Shown here: positions 20,514 through 29,518 of the stretch, piece after piece | Layout of the letters: each line of letters begins with the position of its first letter | Position numbering within the stretch: the stretch's first letter is position 1 | Program-made: the position numbers and the translations under genes | NCBI RefSeq assembly: GCF_024585165.1 | Contig: NZ_CP029008.1 | Coordinates: forward strand, 6,343,501-6,407,500 | Reading direction: 5' to 3' | Origin: Bradyrhizobium sp. WBOS07 | GTDB lineage: Bacteria > Pseudomonadota > Alphaproteobacteria > Rhizobiales > Xanthobacteraceae | DNA length: 64,000 nt | Notes under the pieces: model-generated | The model's input: the letters and a program-made list of their open reading frames with translations, nothing else | Databases searched by the model: none | What the model was told of the DNA's origin: nothing

Positions 20514-21455
20514 TTGAGCTTTGCGGGCGCGATGGTGGTGGCGATGGCGGTGGATGCCTTCCTGGGCTGGCCGACATGGCTGTTCGCGCGGATCGGCCAT
20601 CCCGTGACCTGGCTGGGGCAGGTGATTGCGGCCATCGATCGCGGCTGGAATCGCGCCTCCGATGCTCCGGCGCTGCGCCGTGCGGCGGGCATCGCCGGAG
20701 CGCTCCTGGTGATTGCAGTCTCCACTGTGCTCGGCTGGATGATTCAGTCCTTGCTTCCAAAAGGTTGGATCGAGAGTGTACTGATCGGCATCCTGGCCTG
20801 GCCGCTGGTCGCGCTGCGTTCGCTGCATGATCACGTCGCTGCAGTCGCGACCCCGTTGCTGGCCGGCGATATCGCCAGCGCCCGCGCGGCGGTCTCGCGC
20901 ATCGTCGGTCGCGATCCCACGGCGCTCGACGAGGCCGGCATCGCGCGTGCGGCGATCGAGAGTCTTGCCGAGAACACCTCCGACGGTATCGTCGCCCCGG
21001 TGTTCTGGGGCGCGCTGTTCGGTCTTCCCGGCATTCTGGGCTACAAGGCCATCAATACGCTGGACTCCATGATCGGCCATCGCAGCGAACGGCACGAAGC
21101 CTTTGGCTGGGCCGCGGCGCGCATCGACGATGTCGCCAATTTCATCCCGGCGCGGCTGACCGGATTCCTGTTCGTGCTGCTGGCGCCGAGGCGGTCCGAG
21201 GCGCTGTCATGCATGACGCGCGATGCGCGCCGTCACCGCTCGCCGAACGCCGGCTGGCCCGAAGCGGCGATGGCTGGCGCACTCGGCGTGCGCCTCAGCG
21301 GTCCGCGCATCTATCACGGCAGCATTACGAACGAACCTTGGCTCAACGGGGGCGCGCGTGATCCGCTTGCCGCGGATATCGGCGAGGGACTGGCGGTCTA
21401 TCGCCGCGCTATGCTGCTGCTCGCCGGCGTGCTTGCGATCCTGGCCTTCGCGTGA
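20514..21455 (+). CDS. cobD: Adenosylcobinamide-phosphate synthase (CbiB family)
   Basis: 313 residues with four to five hydrophobic segments and the family signature AIESLAENTSDGIVAPVFWG followed by GYKAINTLDSMIGH. This inner-membrane enzyme attaches (R)-1-aminopropan-2-ol or its phosphate to adenosylcobyric acid. The start is placed at a TTG (20514) because AGGAGG sits 5 nt upstream at 20503-20508. An internal ATG at 20532 and an upstream TTG at 20466 are alternatives. It overlaps cobC by GTGA. Confidence 0.9.
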   Translation: MSFAGAMVVAMAVDAFLGWPTWLFARIGHPVTWLGQVIAAIDRGWNRASDAPALRRAAGIAGALLVIAVSTVLGWMIQSLLPKGWIESVLIGILAWPLVALRSLHDHVAAVATPLLAGDIASARAAVSRIVGRDPTALDEAGIARAAIESLAENTSDGIVAPVFWGALFGLPGILGYKAINTLDSMIGHRSERHEAFGWAAARIDDVANFIPARLTGFLFVLLAPRRSEALSCMTRDARRHRSPNAGWPEAAMAGALGVRLSGPRIYHGSITNEPWLNGGARDPLAADIGEGLAVYRRAMLLLAGVLAILAFA

Positions 21456-22432
21456 AAGAACGGGGCATGCGCGAGCACGGCGGAAATCTCGATCAAGCCC
21501 AGGAGCGTTTTGGCGGACGCGCCGAGGACTGGATCGATCTGTCGACCGGCATCAACCGGTCGCCTTATCCCGTGGGCGAACTGAGCGCGCGTGCGTGGAG
21601 CGCGCTGCCCTCGCGTGCCGAGATCGAGGCGCTGCATCGGGCCGCGCAGCACGCCTATCGCACCAGCGCGCCGATCGTCGCGCTTGGCGGCGCGCAGGCC
21701 GTCATTCAATTGCTGCCGCAGCTCGCGCCGCCAGGCCGCGCGCGCATCCTCGCGCCGACCTATAATGAATATGCCGGCGTGCTGTCGGCCGCGGGCTGGG
21801 ATGTGCGGGAGGCTGGCGAACTCGACGCGCTGGCCGGCGCGGATCTCGCCATTGTCGTCAATCCCAACAATCCCGACGGCCGGAATCATGCGCCGAAGGA
21901 TTTGCTGGCGCTGCCGCCGCGCGTCGGCCGCCTCGTGATCGACGAGAGCTTTGTCGACGCCGTTCCGCTGCTGTCGCTTGCATCCGAAGCGGATCGGCCG
22001 GGGCTGCTGGTCCTGCGTTCGTTCGGAAAATTCTACGGGCTTGCCGGCTTGCGGCTGGGCTTCGCCGTCGGCAATGCCGCCGACATCGCCGGACTCGCTG
22101 AACTCTCGGGTCCGTGGCCGGTCTCGGGCGCAGCAATCGCGATCGGCTGCCGCGCCTTGCGCGACGATGCCTGGGCCGAGGCCACATCCGCGCGGCTTGC
22201 GCGGGACTGCGTCCGCCTCGACGAGATGGCGCGCGCGCAAGGCTGGACGCTGGTCGGCGGCACGCCGCTGTTTCGTCTCTACCAGACGCCTGACGCGCTG
22301 GCTGCGCAGGAGAAGCTGGCTCATGGCCATATCTGGTCGCGCGTGTTTGCGCGAGAGCCGACATGGCTGCGCCTCGGGCTTCCCGGCAGCGAAGCCGAAT
22401 GGACACGCCTTGCCGAAGTGCTAGCGCGCTAG
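21452..22432 (+). CDS. cobC: L-threonine-O-3-phosphate decarboxylase (aminotransferase-like CobC)
   Basis: 326 residues of the fold-type I PLP enzyme family. The motifs are [20 protein letters not shown] for cofactor contact, and [16 protein letters not shown] with the predicted PLP lysine at residue 193. It makes aminopropanol phosphate for CobD. The start is a GTG overlapping the cobD stop (GTGA); an ATG five codons in ([11 protein letters not shown]) is an equally sensible start. The 3' end overlaps the convergent cobQ by 12 bp within an AGCGCGCT-rich palindrome. Confidence 0.92.
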   Translation: MKERGMREHGGNLDQAQERFGGRAEDWIDLSTGINRSPYPVGELSARAWSALPSRAEIEALHRAAQHAYRTSAPIVALGGAQAVIQLLPQLAPPGRARILAPTYNEYAGVLSAAGWDVREAGELDALAGADLAIVVNPNNPDGRNHAPKDLLALPPRVGRLVIDESFVDAVPLLSLASEADRPGLLVLRSFGKFYGLAGLRLGFAVGNAADIAGLAELSGPWPVSGAAIAIGCRALRDDAWAEATSARLARDCVRLDEMARAQGWTLVGGTPLFRLYQTPDALAAQEKLAHGHIWSRVFAREPTWLRLGLPGSEAEWTRLAEVLAR

Positions 22433-23875
22433 CGCGAGCAGGCCTGCGACGTCGAGATGCTGCTCGATGTGATCGGCCAGCGCCTCGAGCGCGCTTTCGA
22501 CCCGGCCCATATAGGGCTCGTTGCCGGCGGGAATGTCGAGCTTTGCCAGGTACGCCTTGCGGAAATCATCCGATGTGAACAGGCCGTGCAGATAGCTGCC
22601 CTGCACGCGGCCGTCGCGCGAGATCGCGCCCTCGGACTCACCGTTCAGCGTCGCGAAGGGGCGGATGCGATCCGGTCCGTCGGTGCGCCCGATGTGGATT
22701 TCGTAAGCCTGGATCGCCTGCTTCGTGGCGGCATGCACGGCCGCGACACGCGTCAGCGTCTTCTGCGGGCTCATCACCGTCTCGACATCCAGCAGCCCAA
22801 GTCCGGGCGTATCGCCCGCGGGGCCCTCGATGCCATCTGGGTCGGCAACGCTGCGACCCAGCATCTGATAGCCGCCGCAGAGGCCGAGCACGTGGCCGCC
22901 GCGGCGATGGTGCGCGAGCAGGTCGATGTCCCAACCCTGCGCGCGCAGGAAGGCGAGATCGCCGCGGGTGGATTTCGAGCCGGGGATGATGACGAGGCGG
23001 ACGTCCCCTGGAATCGCTTCACCCGGTCGCACCATCACGAGATCGATGCCGGGCTCCAGCTTCAGCGGATCGAGGTCGTCGAAATTGGCGATGCGCGACA
23101 GCGCCAGGCAAGCGATCTTGCATTGGCCGGGCTTGCGCGCGTCGCTCAGGCCCAGCGCGTCCTCGGCCGGCAACTCGCCGGCGCGCGTGAACCAGGGCAG
23201 CACGCCGAAGCCGCGCCAGGCGGTCTTGTGTTCGATCAGCCGGTAGCCGTCGTCGAACAGCGTGGGATCGCCGCGAAACTTGTTGATGACGAAGCCCTGG
23301 ATCATCGCGGCATCCTCGGGGTCGATCACCGTCTTGATGCCGACGAGCTGCGCGATGACGCCGCCGCGGTCGATGTCGCCGACCAGCACGACCGGTACGT
23401 CGGCCTTGCGGGCAAAACCCATGTTGGCGATGTCGGACTTGCGCAGGTTCACTTCGGCCGGGCTGCCGGCGCCTTCGACCAGCACGAGGTCGGCGCGCGC
23501 CTTTAAGCGTTCGAAACTCTCCAGCACCGCGCTCATCAGCGAGGGCTTCATTGCTGCATAGTCGCGCGCGCGTGCGGTGGCGATGCGCTTGCCGTGAACA
23601 ATGACCTGCGCGCCGACATCGGTCTCGGGCTTCAGCAGCACCGGGTTCATGTCGGTGTGCGGCTCCACGCCGGCGGCGAGAGCCTGGAGCGCCTGGGCAC
23701 GGCCGATCTCGCCGCCATCGACGGTGACGGCGGCGTTGTTCGACATGTTCTGCGGCTTGAACGGCAGCACGCGCAGGTCCCGCCGCGTGAACGCGCGCGC
23801 AAGGCCGGCGACGATGAGCGATTTGCCCACGTCCGAGCCGGCCCCCTGGATCATCAGCGCGCGTGCCATCGGCAT
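22421..23875 (-). CDS. cobQ: Adenosylcobyric acid synthase (glutamine-hydrolysing)
   Basis: 484 residues. The P-loop-like GAGSDVGKS (residues 11-19) and [11 protein letters not shown] mark the N-terminal ATP-dependent amidase. The C-terminal class I glutamine amidotransferase carries the nucleophile cysteine in [10 protein letters not shown] and a late His in GSYLHGLF. It amidates four side chains of adenosylcobyrinic acid a,c-diamide. The ATG shares one base with the cobO stop (TGATG), so the two are translationally coupled. A second ATG two codons in is possible. Confidence 0.94.
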   Translation of the reverse strand: MPMARALMIQGAGSDVGKSLIVAGLARAFTRRDLRVLPFKPQNMSNNAAVTVDGGEIGRAQALQALAAGVEPHTDMNPVLLKPETDVGAQVIVHGKRIATARARDYAAMKPSLMSAVLESFERLKARADLVLVEGAGSPAEVNLRKSDIANMGFARKADVPVVLVGDIDRGGVIAQLVGIKTVIDPEDAAMIQGFVINKFRGDPTLFDDGYRLIEHKTAWRGFGVLPWFTRAGELPAEDALGLSDARKPGQCKIACLALSRIANFDDLDPLKLEPGIDLVMVRPGEAIPGDVRLVIIPGSKSTRGDLAFLRAQGWDIDLLAHHRRGGHVLGLCGGYQMLGRSVADPDGIEGPAGDTPGLGLLDVETVMSPQKTLTRVAAVHAATKQAIQAYEIHIGRTDGPDRIRPFATLNGESEGAISRDGRVQGSYLHGLFTSDDFRKAYLAKLDIPAGNEPYMGRVESALEALADHIEQHLDVAGLLALAR

Positions 23876-24510
23876 CAGAACTCGACGCCGGCCTGCGCCT
23901 TGATGCCGGAGCGGAAGGGATGCTTGACCAGCGTCATCTCGGTGACGAGATCGGCGATCTCGATCAGTTCGTCCTTGGCGTTGCGCCCGGTGAGCACGAC
24001 GTGGGTCAGCGGCGGCTTCGAGGTGGTCAGGAAGTCGACGACCTCGGCGATGTCCAGATAGTCGTAGCGCAGCGCGATGTTGATCTCGTCGAGCACGACC
24101 ATGCGCAAGCTCTCGTCGAGGATCAGCTTCTTGGCCTTCTCCCAGCCGGCGCGCGCGGCGGCAATGTCGCGGGCGCGGTCCTGCGTCTCCCAGGTGAAGC
24201 CTTCGCCCATGGCGTGGAACTGGCAGAGCTCGCCGAAATGGCCGGTGAGCAGGCGGCGCTCGCCGGTGTCCCAGGCGCCCTTGATGAATTGCACCACCGC
24301 GCAGGGGAAGCCATGGGCGACGCAGCGCACGATCATGCCGAAGGCCGAGGACGACTTGCCCTTGCCGGCGCCGGTATGGACGATGATGAGGCCCTTCTCG
24401 CCGCTCTTGCTCGCCATGATCTTGTCGCGGGCGGCTTTCTTCTTCGCCATTTTTGCGGCGTGCCGGGCGTCGGTTTCCTCAGCTGTTTGGGTGTCCGGTT
24501 CAGGCGTCAT
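23875..24510 (-). CDS. cobO: Cob(I)yrinic acid a,c-diamide adenosyltransferase
   Basis: 211 residues of the CobA/CobO/BtuR family. A charged N-terminal arm (about residues 1-38) precedes the P-loop TGAGKGKSS (46-54). [15 protein letters not shown] and HVVLTGRNA are the other conserved blocks. It transfers the 5'-deoxyadenosyl group from ATP to the Co(I) corrinoid. The start ATG (24510) has AAGGA about 9 nt upstream; the frame runs open for another 700 bp upstream, but that section is antisense to the riboswitch and DUF1636 gene. It is divergent from the riboswitch-led cob operon. Confidence 0.93.
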   Translation of the reverse strand: MTPEPDTQTAEETDARHAAKMAKKKAARDKIMASKSGEKGLIIVHTGAGKGKSSSAFGMIVRCVAHGFPCAVVQFIKGAWDTGERRLLTGHFGELCQFHAMGEGFTWETQDRARDIAAARAGWEKAKKLILDESLRMVVLDEINIALRYDYLDIAEVVDFLTTSKPPLTHVVLTGRNAKDELIEIADLVTEMTLVKHPFRSGIKAQAGVEF

Positions 24511-24528
24511 TGGATCCGGTCCTTCGGC

Positions 24529-24557
24529 TTGACAAGAGGCGGCCACCGGCAAATGGT
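24529..24557 (+). promoter_or_regulatory. Candidate sigma-70-type promoter for the riboswitch-led cob operon
   Basis: A perfect TTGACA (24529-24534) is followed after 17 bp by AATGGT, a weak -10. It would start transcription near 24564, just where riboswitch folding begins. A 7-bp inverted repeat GGCCACC/GGTGGCC (24541-24561) overlaps the -10 and could be an operator. Position fits well; the -10 is poor. Confidence 0.4.
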
Positions 24558-24563
24558 GGCCCG

Positions 24564-24760
24564 GCGTTGGTTCCTGTCCTATGACAGGCGAAGAGGGAAT
24601 GCGATAGGGTCCGAATCGGCAAGATTGGGGTCCAAAATGCAGCCGCCCCCGCGACCGTGACCGGAGAGATGCCCAAAGCCACTGATTTCCACGGAAATCG
24701 GGAAGGCGGGGATCGAAGGGCAAAACCCTGCTCCGCAAGCCGGGAGACCTGCCAGCGCGG
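24564..24760 (+). promoter_or_regulatory. Cobalamin riboswitch 1 (upstream of DUF1636-cobW-cobN)
   Basis: The conserved cobalamin-riboswitch blocks appear in order: GAGGGAAT (24593), GCCGCCCCCGCGACCGTGA (24642), GCCACTG (24678), GGGAAGGC (24700) and the B12 box AGCCGGGAGACCTGCC (24738-24753). It sits in the leader of the largest cob operon. By family it binds adenosylcobalamin or related cobalamins and lowers expression. One B12-box base (G after AGCC) deviates from the usual A/C. Confidence 0.93.
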
Positions 24761-24832
24761 ACGAGTTTTGGACCGGCGGACGGGGTGTTCCGCGACGGGG
24801 AAACGGACCTTCTGGCGAACGGTCCGTGTGCC

Positions 24833-24868
24833 TCATCGCCTCCCGCTGTTATCTGGAAGAGGCGATGA
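24833..24868 (+). promoter_or_regulatory. Hairpin masking ribosome-binding site and start codon (riboswitch 1 expression platform)
   Basis: A perfect 10-bp stem pairs TCATCGCCTC (24833-24842) with GAGGCGATGA (24859-24868), with a 16-nt loop. The 3' arm contains part of the Shine-Dalgarno GGAAGAGG and the whole ATG of the DUF1636 gene. A second hairpin, CGGACC/GGTCCG (24804-24826), lies just before it. This strongly suggests translational control by riboswitch 1. Confidence 0.7.
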
Positions 24869-25239
24869 CCGTCACACTTCACGTCTGCATCACCTGCCGT
24901 GCCGGCCAGACGCTTGGCGAGGGCGAGACGACGCCCGGCAAGCGCCTGCACGGTGCGATCCTCAAGGCCGGCGTGCCCGAGGGCGTCAACGTGGTTCCCG
25001 TCGAATGCCTGTCGGCGTGCAGCCAAGGCTGTTCCGTCGCGCTGAGCGCGCCCGGCCGCTGGTCCTATGTCTATGGCCGCCTGTCGGATGCGAACGCGCA
25101 GGACGTGGTCGCGGGCGCTGCGGCCTATGCGGCCGCGCCGGACGGGCTGGTGCCCTGGCGCAGCCGCCCCGAAATCTTCCGCAAGCAGTCGCTTGCCCGC
25201 ATTCCCCCCATTGCAATCGCCCCGGAGGCCGCCGAATGA
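24865..25239 (+). CDS. DUF1636 family metal-binding-like protein
   Basis: 124 residues. The five cysteines are arranged C8-x2-C11 and C48-x3-C52-x3-C56, resembling thioredoxin-fold [2Fe-2S] ferredoxin-like proteins (DUF1636). The biochemical role is unknown. It is the first gene behind cobalamin riboswitch 1 and overlaps cobW by ATGA, so its product is made together with CobW and CobN; a part in cobalt handling or in electron supply is inference. The ATG at 24865 is preceded by GGAAGAGG. Its start codon lies inside the predicted masking hairpin. Confidence 0.85.
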   Translation: MTVTLHVCITCRAGQTLGEGETTPGKRLHGAILKAGVPEGVNVVPVECLSACSQGCSVALSAPGRWSYVYGRLSDANAQDVVAGAAAYAAAPDGLVPWRSRPEIFRKQSLARIPPIAIAPEAAE

Positions 25240-26270
25240 GCTCGCTCGCAAAAGTTCCGGTCACGGTGGTCACCGGTTTCCTCGGCTCCGGCAAGACGAC
25301 GCTGATCCAGCATCTGCTCGCAAACCCTGACGGCAGGAAGCTCGCCGTGCTCGTCAACGAGTTCGGCAGCGAGGGCGTCGATGGCGAGATATTGAAGTCC
25401 TGCGCCGATGCGAACTGCCCGGAAGAGAACATCGTCGAGCTCGCCAATGGCTGCATCTGCTGCACCGTCGCGGACGATTTCATTCCGACCATGGAGCAAT
25501 TGCTGGCGCGCCCGGTGCGGCCCGATCACATCCTGATCGAGACCTCGGGCCTGGCGCTGCCGAAGCCGCTGCTGAAGGCATTCGATTGGCCTGAGATCCG
25601 CTCGCGCATCACGGTCGACGGCGTGATCGCGCTCGCCGATGCAGAGGCCGTGGCGGCCGGCCGCTTCGCGCCCGATCCTGACGCCGTCGAGGCGCAGCGC
25701 GCGGCGGACATCAATCTCGACCACGAGACACCGCTGTCGGAAGTGTTCGAGGACCAGATCGCCTGCGCCGACATCGTGCTGCTGACCAAGGCCGATCTCG
25801 CGGGCGCCGCCGGCATCGAAGCCGCCAAGGCTGCGATCATTGCCGAGATGCCGCGACGTGTGCCGATGCTCCCGGTGACCGACGGCGCGATCGACGCCCG
25901 CCTCATCCTCGGCCTCGGCGCCGCCGCCGAGAACGATCTCGCCGCGCGTCCCTCGCATCATGACGGCGAGGAGGAGCACGAGCACGACGATTTCGCTTCC
26001 GTCGTGATCGACCTTCCGGAAGTTGCCGACGTCGATGCACTCGTTGCCTCCGTGCAGCGCCTGGCGCGCGAGCAGAACGTGCTGCGCGCCAAAGGCTATA
26101 TCGCCGTCGCGGGCAAGCCGATGCGTCTCTTGCTTCAGGCTGTGGGCGAGCGCGTGCGTCACCAGTTCGACAAGCCCTGGGGCGCAGGTCTCAGGCAGTC
26201 CAAGCTCGTCGTGATCGGTGAGCACGGCGATATCGATGAGGCCGCGATCAGGTCAGGACTTGGTATCTGA
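25236..26270 (+). CDS. cobW: CobW family GTPase / cobalt metallochaperone
   Basis: 344 residues of the COG0523 G3E GTPases. The P-loop GFLGSGKTT is at residues 14-22, the metal-binding GCICC at 72-76 (C73, C75, C76), and TKADL is the guanine-specificity region. A His/Glu-rich insertion (HHDGEEEHEHDD) precedes the CobW C-terminal domain. By family it is a GTP-dependent chaperone, here most likely delivering Co(II) to the CobN chelatase. It overlaps the DUF1636 gene by ATGA and shares TGATG with cobN. The frame is open upstream through the riboswitch, but nothing supports a longer protein. Confidence 0.93.
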   Translation: MSSLAKVPVTVVTGFLGSGKTTLIQHLLANPDGRKLAVLVNEFGSEGVDGEILKSCADANCPEENIVELANGCICCTVADDFIPTMEQLLARPVRPDHILIETSGLALPKPLLKAFDWPEIRSRITVDGVIALADAEAVAAGRFAPDPDAVEAQRAADINLDHETPLSEVFEDQIACADIVLLTKADLAGAAGIEAAKAAIIAEMPRRVPMLPVTDGAIDARLILGLGAAAENDLAARPSHHDGEEEHEHDDFASVVIDLPEVADVDALVASVQRLAREQNVLRAKGYIAVAGKPMRLLLQAVGERVRHQFDKPWGAGLRQSKLVVIGEHGDIDEAAIRSGLGI

Positions 26271-29200
26271 TGCACGTCGTCTTCCGCGAGAGCCGCGGTC
26301 TGGAGGAGACCGCGACGCCCAGGGACATCGGCCAGGACTCGGCCGATCTCGTGGTGCTCTCGTATTCGGATTCCGACCTTGCCGCCTTCGCAGCCGGCTG
26401 GCGGCGTGGCCGCCATAGCCTGCCGTCGCTGCGGCTCGCCAATCTCGCGGAGCTGTGCCATCCGCTCTCGGTCGACACCTATATCGAGAAGACGCTGTCG
26501 CAGGCGCGCGGCATTCTGGTGCGGCTGATCGGCGGGGAATCCTATTGGCCGTACGGGCTCGCGGCGCTCCAACAGCTCGCGAAAGATCGCAACATCGTGC
26601 TCGCCGTGCTGCCGGCGGACGGCCGCGACGACACGCGGCTCGATGCCTACTCGACCTTGCCCCTGTCGACGCTGCGCCGGCTCAAGGTGCTCTGCGACAC
26701 CGGCGGCCCGGTCGCCGCGCAGGCGGCGATCGCGCAGCTCGCGCTGGCCTCGGGACTTTATGCCGGACCGGTCACCGGCGAGCTGGCCGTGCCGGAGATG
26801 GGCTTCTACGATCCCTCGCGCGGCGTCATTGCTGCGCCGGCCTCAAGTGCGGGCAGGCCGCTCGCGCTGGTGACTTTCTATCGCTCGTATCTCACGGCCG
26901 CGGATACGGGCCCGGTCGATGCCCTGATTGCCGCGCTGCGCGAGGAGGGCTTTGACTCCTACGGCGTGTTCGTCACCTCGTTGAAAGCGCCCGGCGTCGC
27001 CGATTGGCTGCGCGCGCATCTCGCGCAACATCCTCCGGCCGCGATCGTCAACGCGACGGCATTCTCGGCCGTCGGCGACGACGGCACGACGCCGTTCGAT
27101 GCCGCGCCTTGCCCGGTGTTCCAGGTCGCGCTCTCAACGGCGCGTCGCGAGGACTGGGCGGAGTCGCTGCGCGGTCTCTCGCCCGGCGATCTCGCCATGC
27201 ATGTGGTGCTGCCCGAGGTCGACGGCCGCCTGTTCGCGGGCGTTGTGAGCTTCAAGTCGGCAGGCATGCGCGATCCCGATCTGCAATTCGCCCATCTGGC
27301 GCACGGGCCCGACGCGGAGCGCGTCAAGGCCGTCGCCGCGCGCGTTGCGGCCTGGCATCGCCTTGCACAGAAGCCCGCCGGCGAGAAACTGGTCGCGATC
27401 GTGCTCTCGAACTATCCGGGGCGGCCGCACCAGATCGCCCATGCGGTTGGGCTCGACGCGCTGGCTTCGGTCGAGGTCCTGACGTCGGATCTCGCCGAGG
27501 CTAGTTTCGATGTCGCGCGGGTTGATGCGCTCGGCGAGACGCTGCTGAAGCAGAGTCTGAGCTGGAGCGTTGCCGATTATCGCGCGGCGCTTTCGCGCCT
27601 GCCGCAATCCCTACAGGATGATCTCGCGCAAGCCTGGGGCGTGCCGGAGAGTGATCCGGCTTGCCGCGAAGGCGCTTTTCACTTCGCCGCGATCGCGTGC
27701 GGCAAATCCGTCATCGCGGTTCAGCCTGAGCGCGGCGATGCGACTACGCGCGATGCCGATTATCACGATCTCGCCCGCACGCCGCGCCATGCTTATGTCG
27801 CGTTCTATCTCTGGCTCCGCGCCCAGGGGATCGATGCCGTCGTGCACATGGGCGCCCATGGCACGCTGGAATGGCTGCCCGGAAAGTCCGTCGCGCTGTC
27901 GTCAAGCTGCTGGCCGGAAGCTTTGATTGGTGATTTTCCCGTCATCTATCCCTTCATCGTCAACGATCCCGGTGAAGCTGCGCAGGCCAAGCGCCGCATT
28001 GGTGCGGTTACCCTCGGCCATCTGCCGCCGCCGCTGGAAACATCCGCGGTGCCGGACGGCTTGCGGCGGCTCGAACGTCTGCTCGACGAATATTCGACCG
28101 CCGATGGTCTCGATCCCGCACGTCGCCAGCGCCTGATCGCGGCGATCCGCGACGAAGCGCGTGCGGCCGGTCTCGAAGACGATCTCGGCCTCGATGCTTC
28201 TGCCGCGCCGGCCGAGGCGATTCCGCGGATCGATCGCTTCGTCTGCGATCTCAAGGAGAGCCAGTTCGGCGACGGCCTTCATGTATTCGGCCGCGGCGCC
28301 TGCGGTGACGCCGAGCGCGGTGCGCTGCTTGCTGCGCTTGGCGGCAAGCGCGTCGCGCCGGGACCGTCGGGCTCGCCCTATCGTGGTCGCCAGGACGTGC
28401 TGCCGACCGGGCGCAATCTCTTTGCCGTCGACCCGCGCGCGGTGCCGACGCCGTCGGCACATGCGCAGGGGATAAAGCTCGCCGAGGAGCTGCTGCGCCG
28501 TCACCTGCAGGATCATGGCGACTGGCCGAAGGGCCTTGTGGTCGATCTCTGGGGCTCGGCGACGATGCGCACCGCGGGCGAGGAATTCGCGATGGCGCTG
28601 CATCTGGCCGGCCTCGCGCCGCGCTGGGATCACGCCTCCGGCCGCGTCACCGGCTACGACATCATCGCCCCGGCCGAGCTCGGCCGCCCCCGCATCGACG
28701 TCACGCTGCGGGTCTCGGGCCTGTTTCGCGACGTCTTCTCCGGCCTTGCGCAATTGTTCGAGGCCGCCTCCGAGGCGCTCGCCGCGCGCGAGGACGAGGG
28801 CGAGGAGAATCCGTATCGCCACCGCGCCTCCCGTGTGTTCGCGCCGCGTCCCGGCCAGCATGGCGTCGGCCTGTCGGCGATCCCCGATGTCTTCACGCCG
28901 GAGACGCGGGATGCCGCCGGCGAAGCGTGGTTGTCGGCCTCGTCCTGGGCGTTCTCGGCCGATGGCGAGATGCAGCACGATCGCGCCGGGATCGAGGCGC
29001 GGCTCGCCTCTGCCGATGCCTTCGTCCACGTCCAGGATTTGCCGGAAACCGACCTGCTGCTTGCCGCCGACTATGCCGCGCATGAAGCCGGCGTGGCGGC
29101 CGCCGCAGCGCATCTCGGTGCGGCAGGACCGGCGCTCTATCATCTCGACACGACACGCCCCGAGCAGCCGCATGCGCGCACGCTGACCGAGGAGATTTCC

Positions 29201-29518
29201 CGCGTCGTCCGGGCGCGCGCCGCCAATCCGGCCTGGATCGCCGGCATGATGCGCCATGGTTTCCGCGGGGCCGCCGAGATCACCGCGACGCTGGAGCACA
29301 TGGCCGCGTTCGCTCATCTTGCCGGCGCCGTGCCTCCGCATTTGTTCGATCTCTCCTATGATGCGACGCTTGGGAATGACGACGTCCGCGCCTTCATGAC
29401 CCGTGAAAATCCGTCGGCGCTTGCCGCGATGGAGACCTGTTTTGCACGCCTGCACGATGCGGCGCTGTGGCAGACGCGCCGCAACTCGATCGCGGCGGCG
29501 CTGCGGGAGGCCTCATGA
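26270..29518 (+). CDS. cobN: Cobaltochelatase large subunit CobN
   Basis: 1,082 residues, the large subunit that inserts cobalt into hydrogenobyrinic acid a,c-diamide in an ATP-dependent complex with two AAA+ subunits. Conserved CobN/Mg-chelatase H blocks are present, for example GAHGTLEWLPGKSVALS, and WPKGLVVDLWGSATMRT in the C-terminal half. It is shorter than the P. denitrificans protein (about 1,275) but typical for this group as far as known. It starts at TGATG with cobW and overlaps cobG by ATGA. The AAA+ partner genes (cobaltochelatase CobS and CobT) are not in this window. Confidence 0.95.
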   Translation: MHVVFRESRGLEETATPRDIGQDSADLVVLSYSDSDLAAFAAGWRRGRHSLPSLRLANLAELCHPLSVDTYIEKTLSQARGILVRLIGGESYWPYGLAALQQLAKDRNIVLAVLPADGRDDTRLDAYSTLPLSTLRRLKVLCDTGGPVAAQAAIAQLALASGLYAGPVTGELAVPEMGFYDPSRGVIAAPASSAGRPLALVTFYRSYLTAADTGPVDALIAALREEGFDSYGVFVTSLKAPGVADWLRAHLAQHPPAAIVNATAFSAVGDDGTTPFDAAPCPVFQVALSTARREDWAESLRGLSPGDLAMHVVLPEVDGRLFAGVVSFKSAGMRDPDLQFAHLAHGPDAERVKAVAARVAAWHRLAQKPAGEKLVAIVLSNYPGRPHQIAHAVGLDALASVEVLTSDLAEASFDVARVDALGETLLKQSLSWSVADYRAALSRLPQSLQDDLAQAWGVPESDPACREGAFHFAAIACGKSVIAVQPERGDATTRDADYHDLARTPRHAYVAFYLWLRAQGIDAVVHMGAHGTLEWLPGKSVALSSSCWPEALIGDFPVIYPFIVNDPGEAAQAKRRIGAVTLGHLPPPLETSAVPDGLRRLERLLDEYSTADGLDPARRQRLIAAIRDEARAAGLEDDLGLDASAAPAEAIPRIDRFVCDLKESQFGDGLHVFGRGACGDAERGALLAALGGKRVAPGPSGSPYRGRQDVLPTGRNLFAVDPRAVPTPSAHAQGIKLAEELLRRHLQDHGDWPKGLVVDLWGSATMRTAGEEFAMALHLAGLAPRWDHASGRVTGYDIIAPAELGRPRIDVTLRVSGLFRDVFSGLAQLFEAASEALAAREDEGEENPYRHRASRVFAPRPGQHGVGLSAIPDVFTPETRDAAGEAWLSASSWAFSADGEMQHDRAGIEARLASADAFVHVQDLPETDLLLAADYAAHEAGVAAAAAHLGAAGPALYHLDTTRPEQPHARTLTEEISRVVRARAANPAWIAGMMRHGFRGAAEITATLEHMAAFAHLAGAVPPHLFDLSYDATLGNDDVRAFMTRENPSALAAMETCFARLHDAALWQTRRNSIAAALREAS

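Noticed and set aside
24657..25235. N-terminal extension of CobW through the riboswitch and the DUF1636 gene
   Set aside because: It would translate the riboswitch and run out of frame over a better gene; the P-loop is correctly placed from the ATG at 25236.
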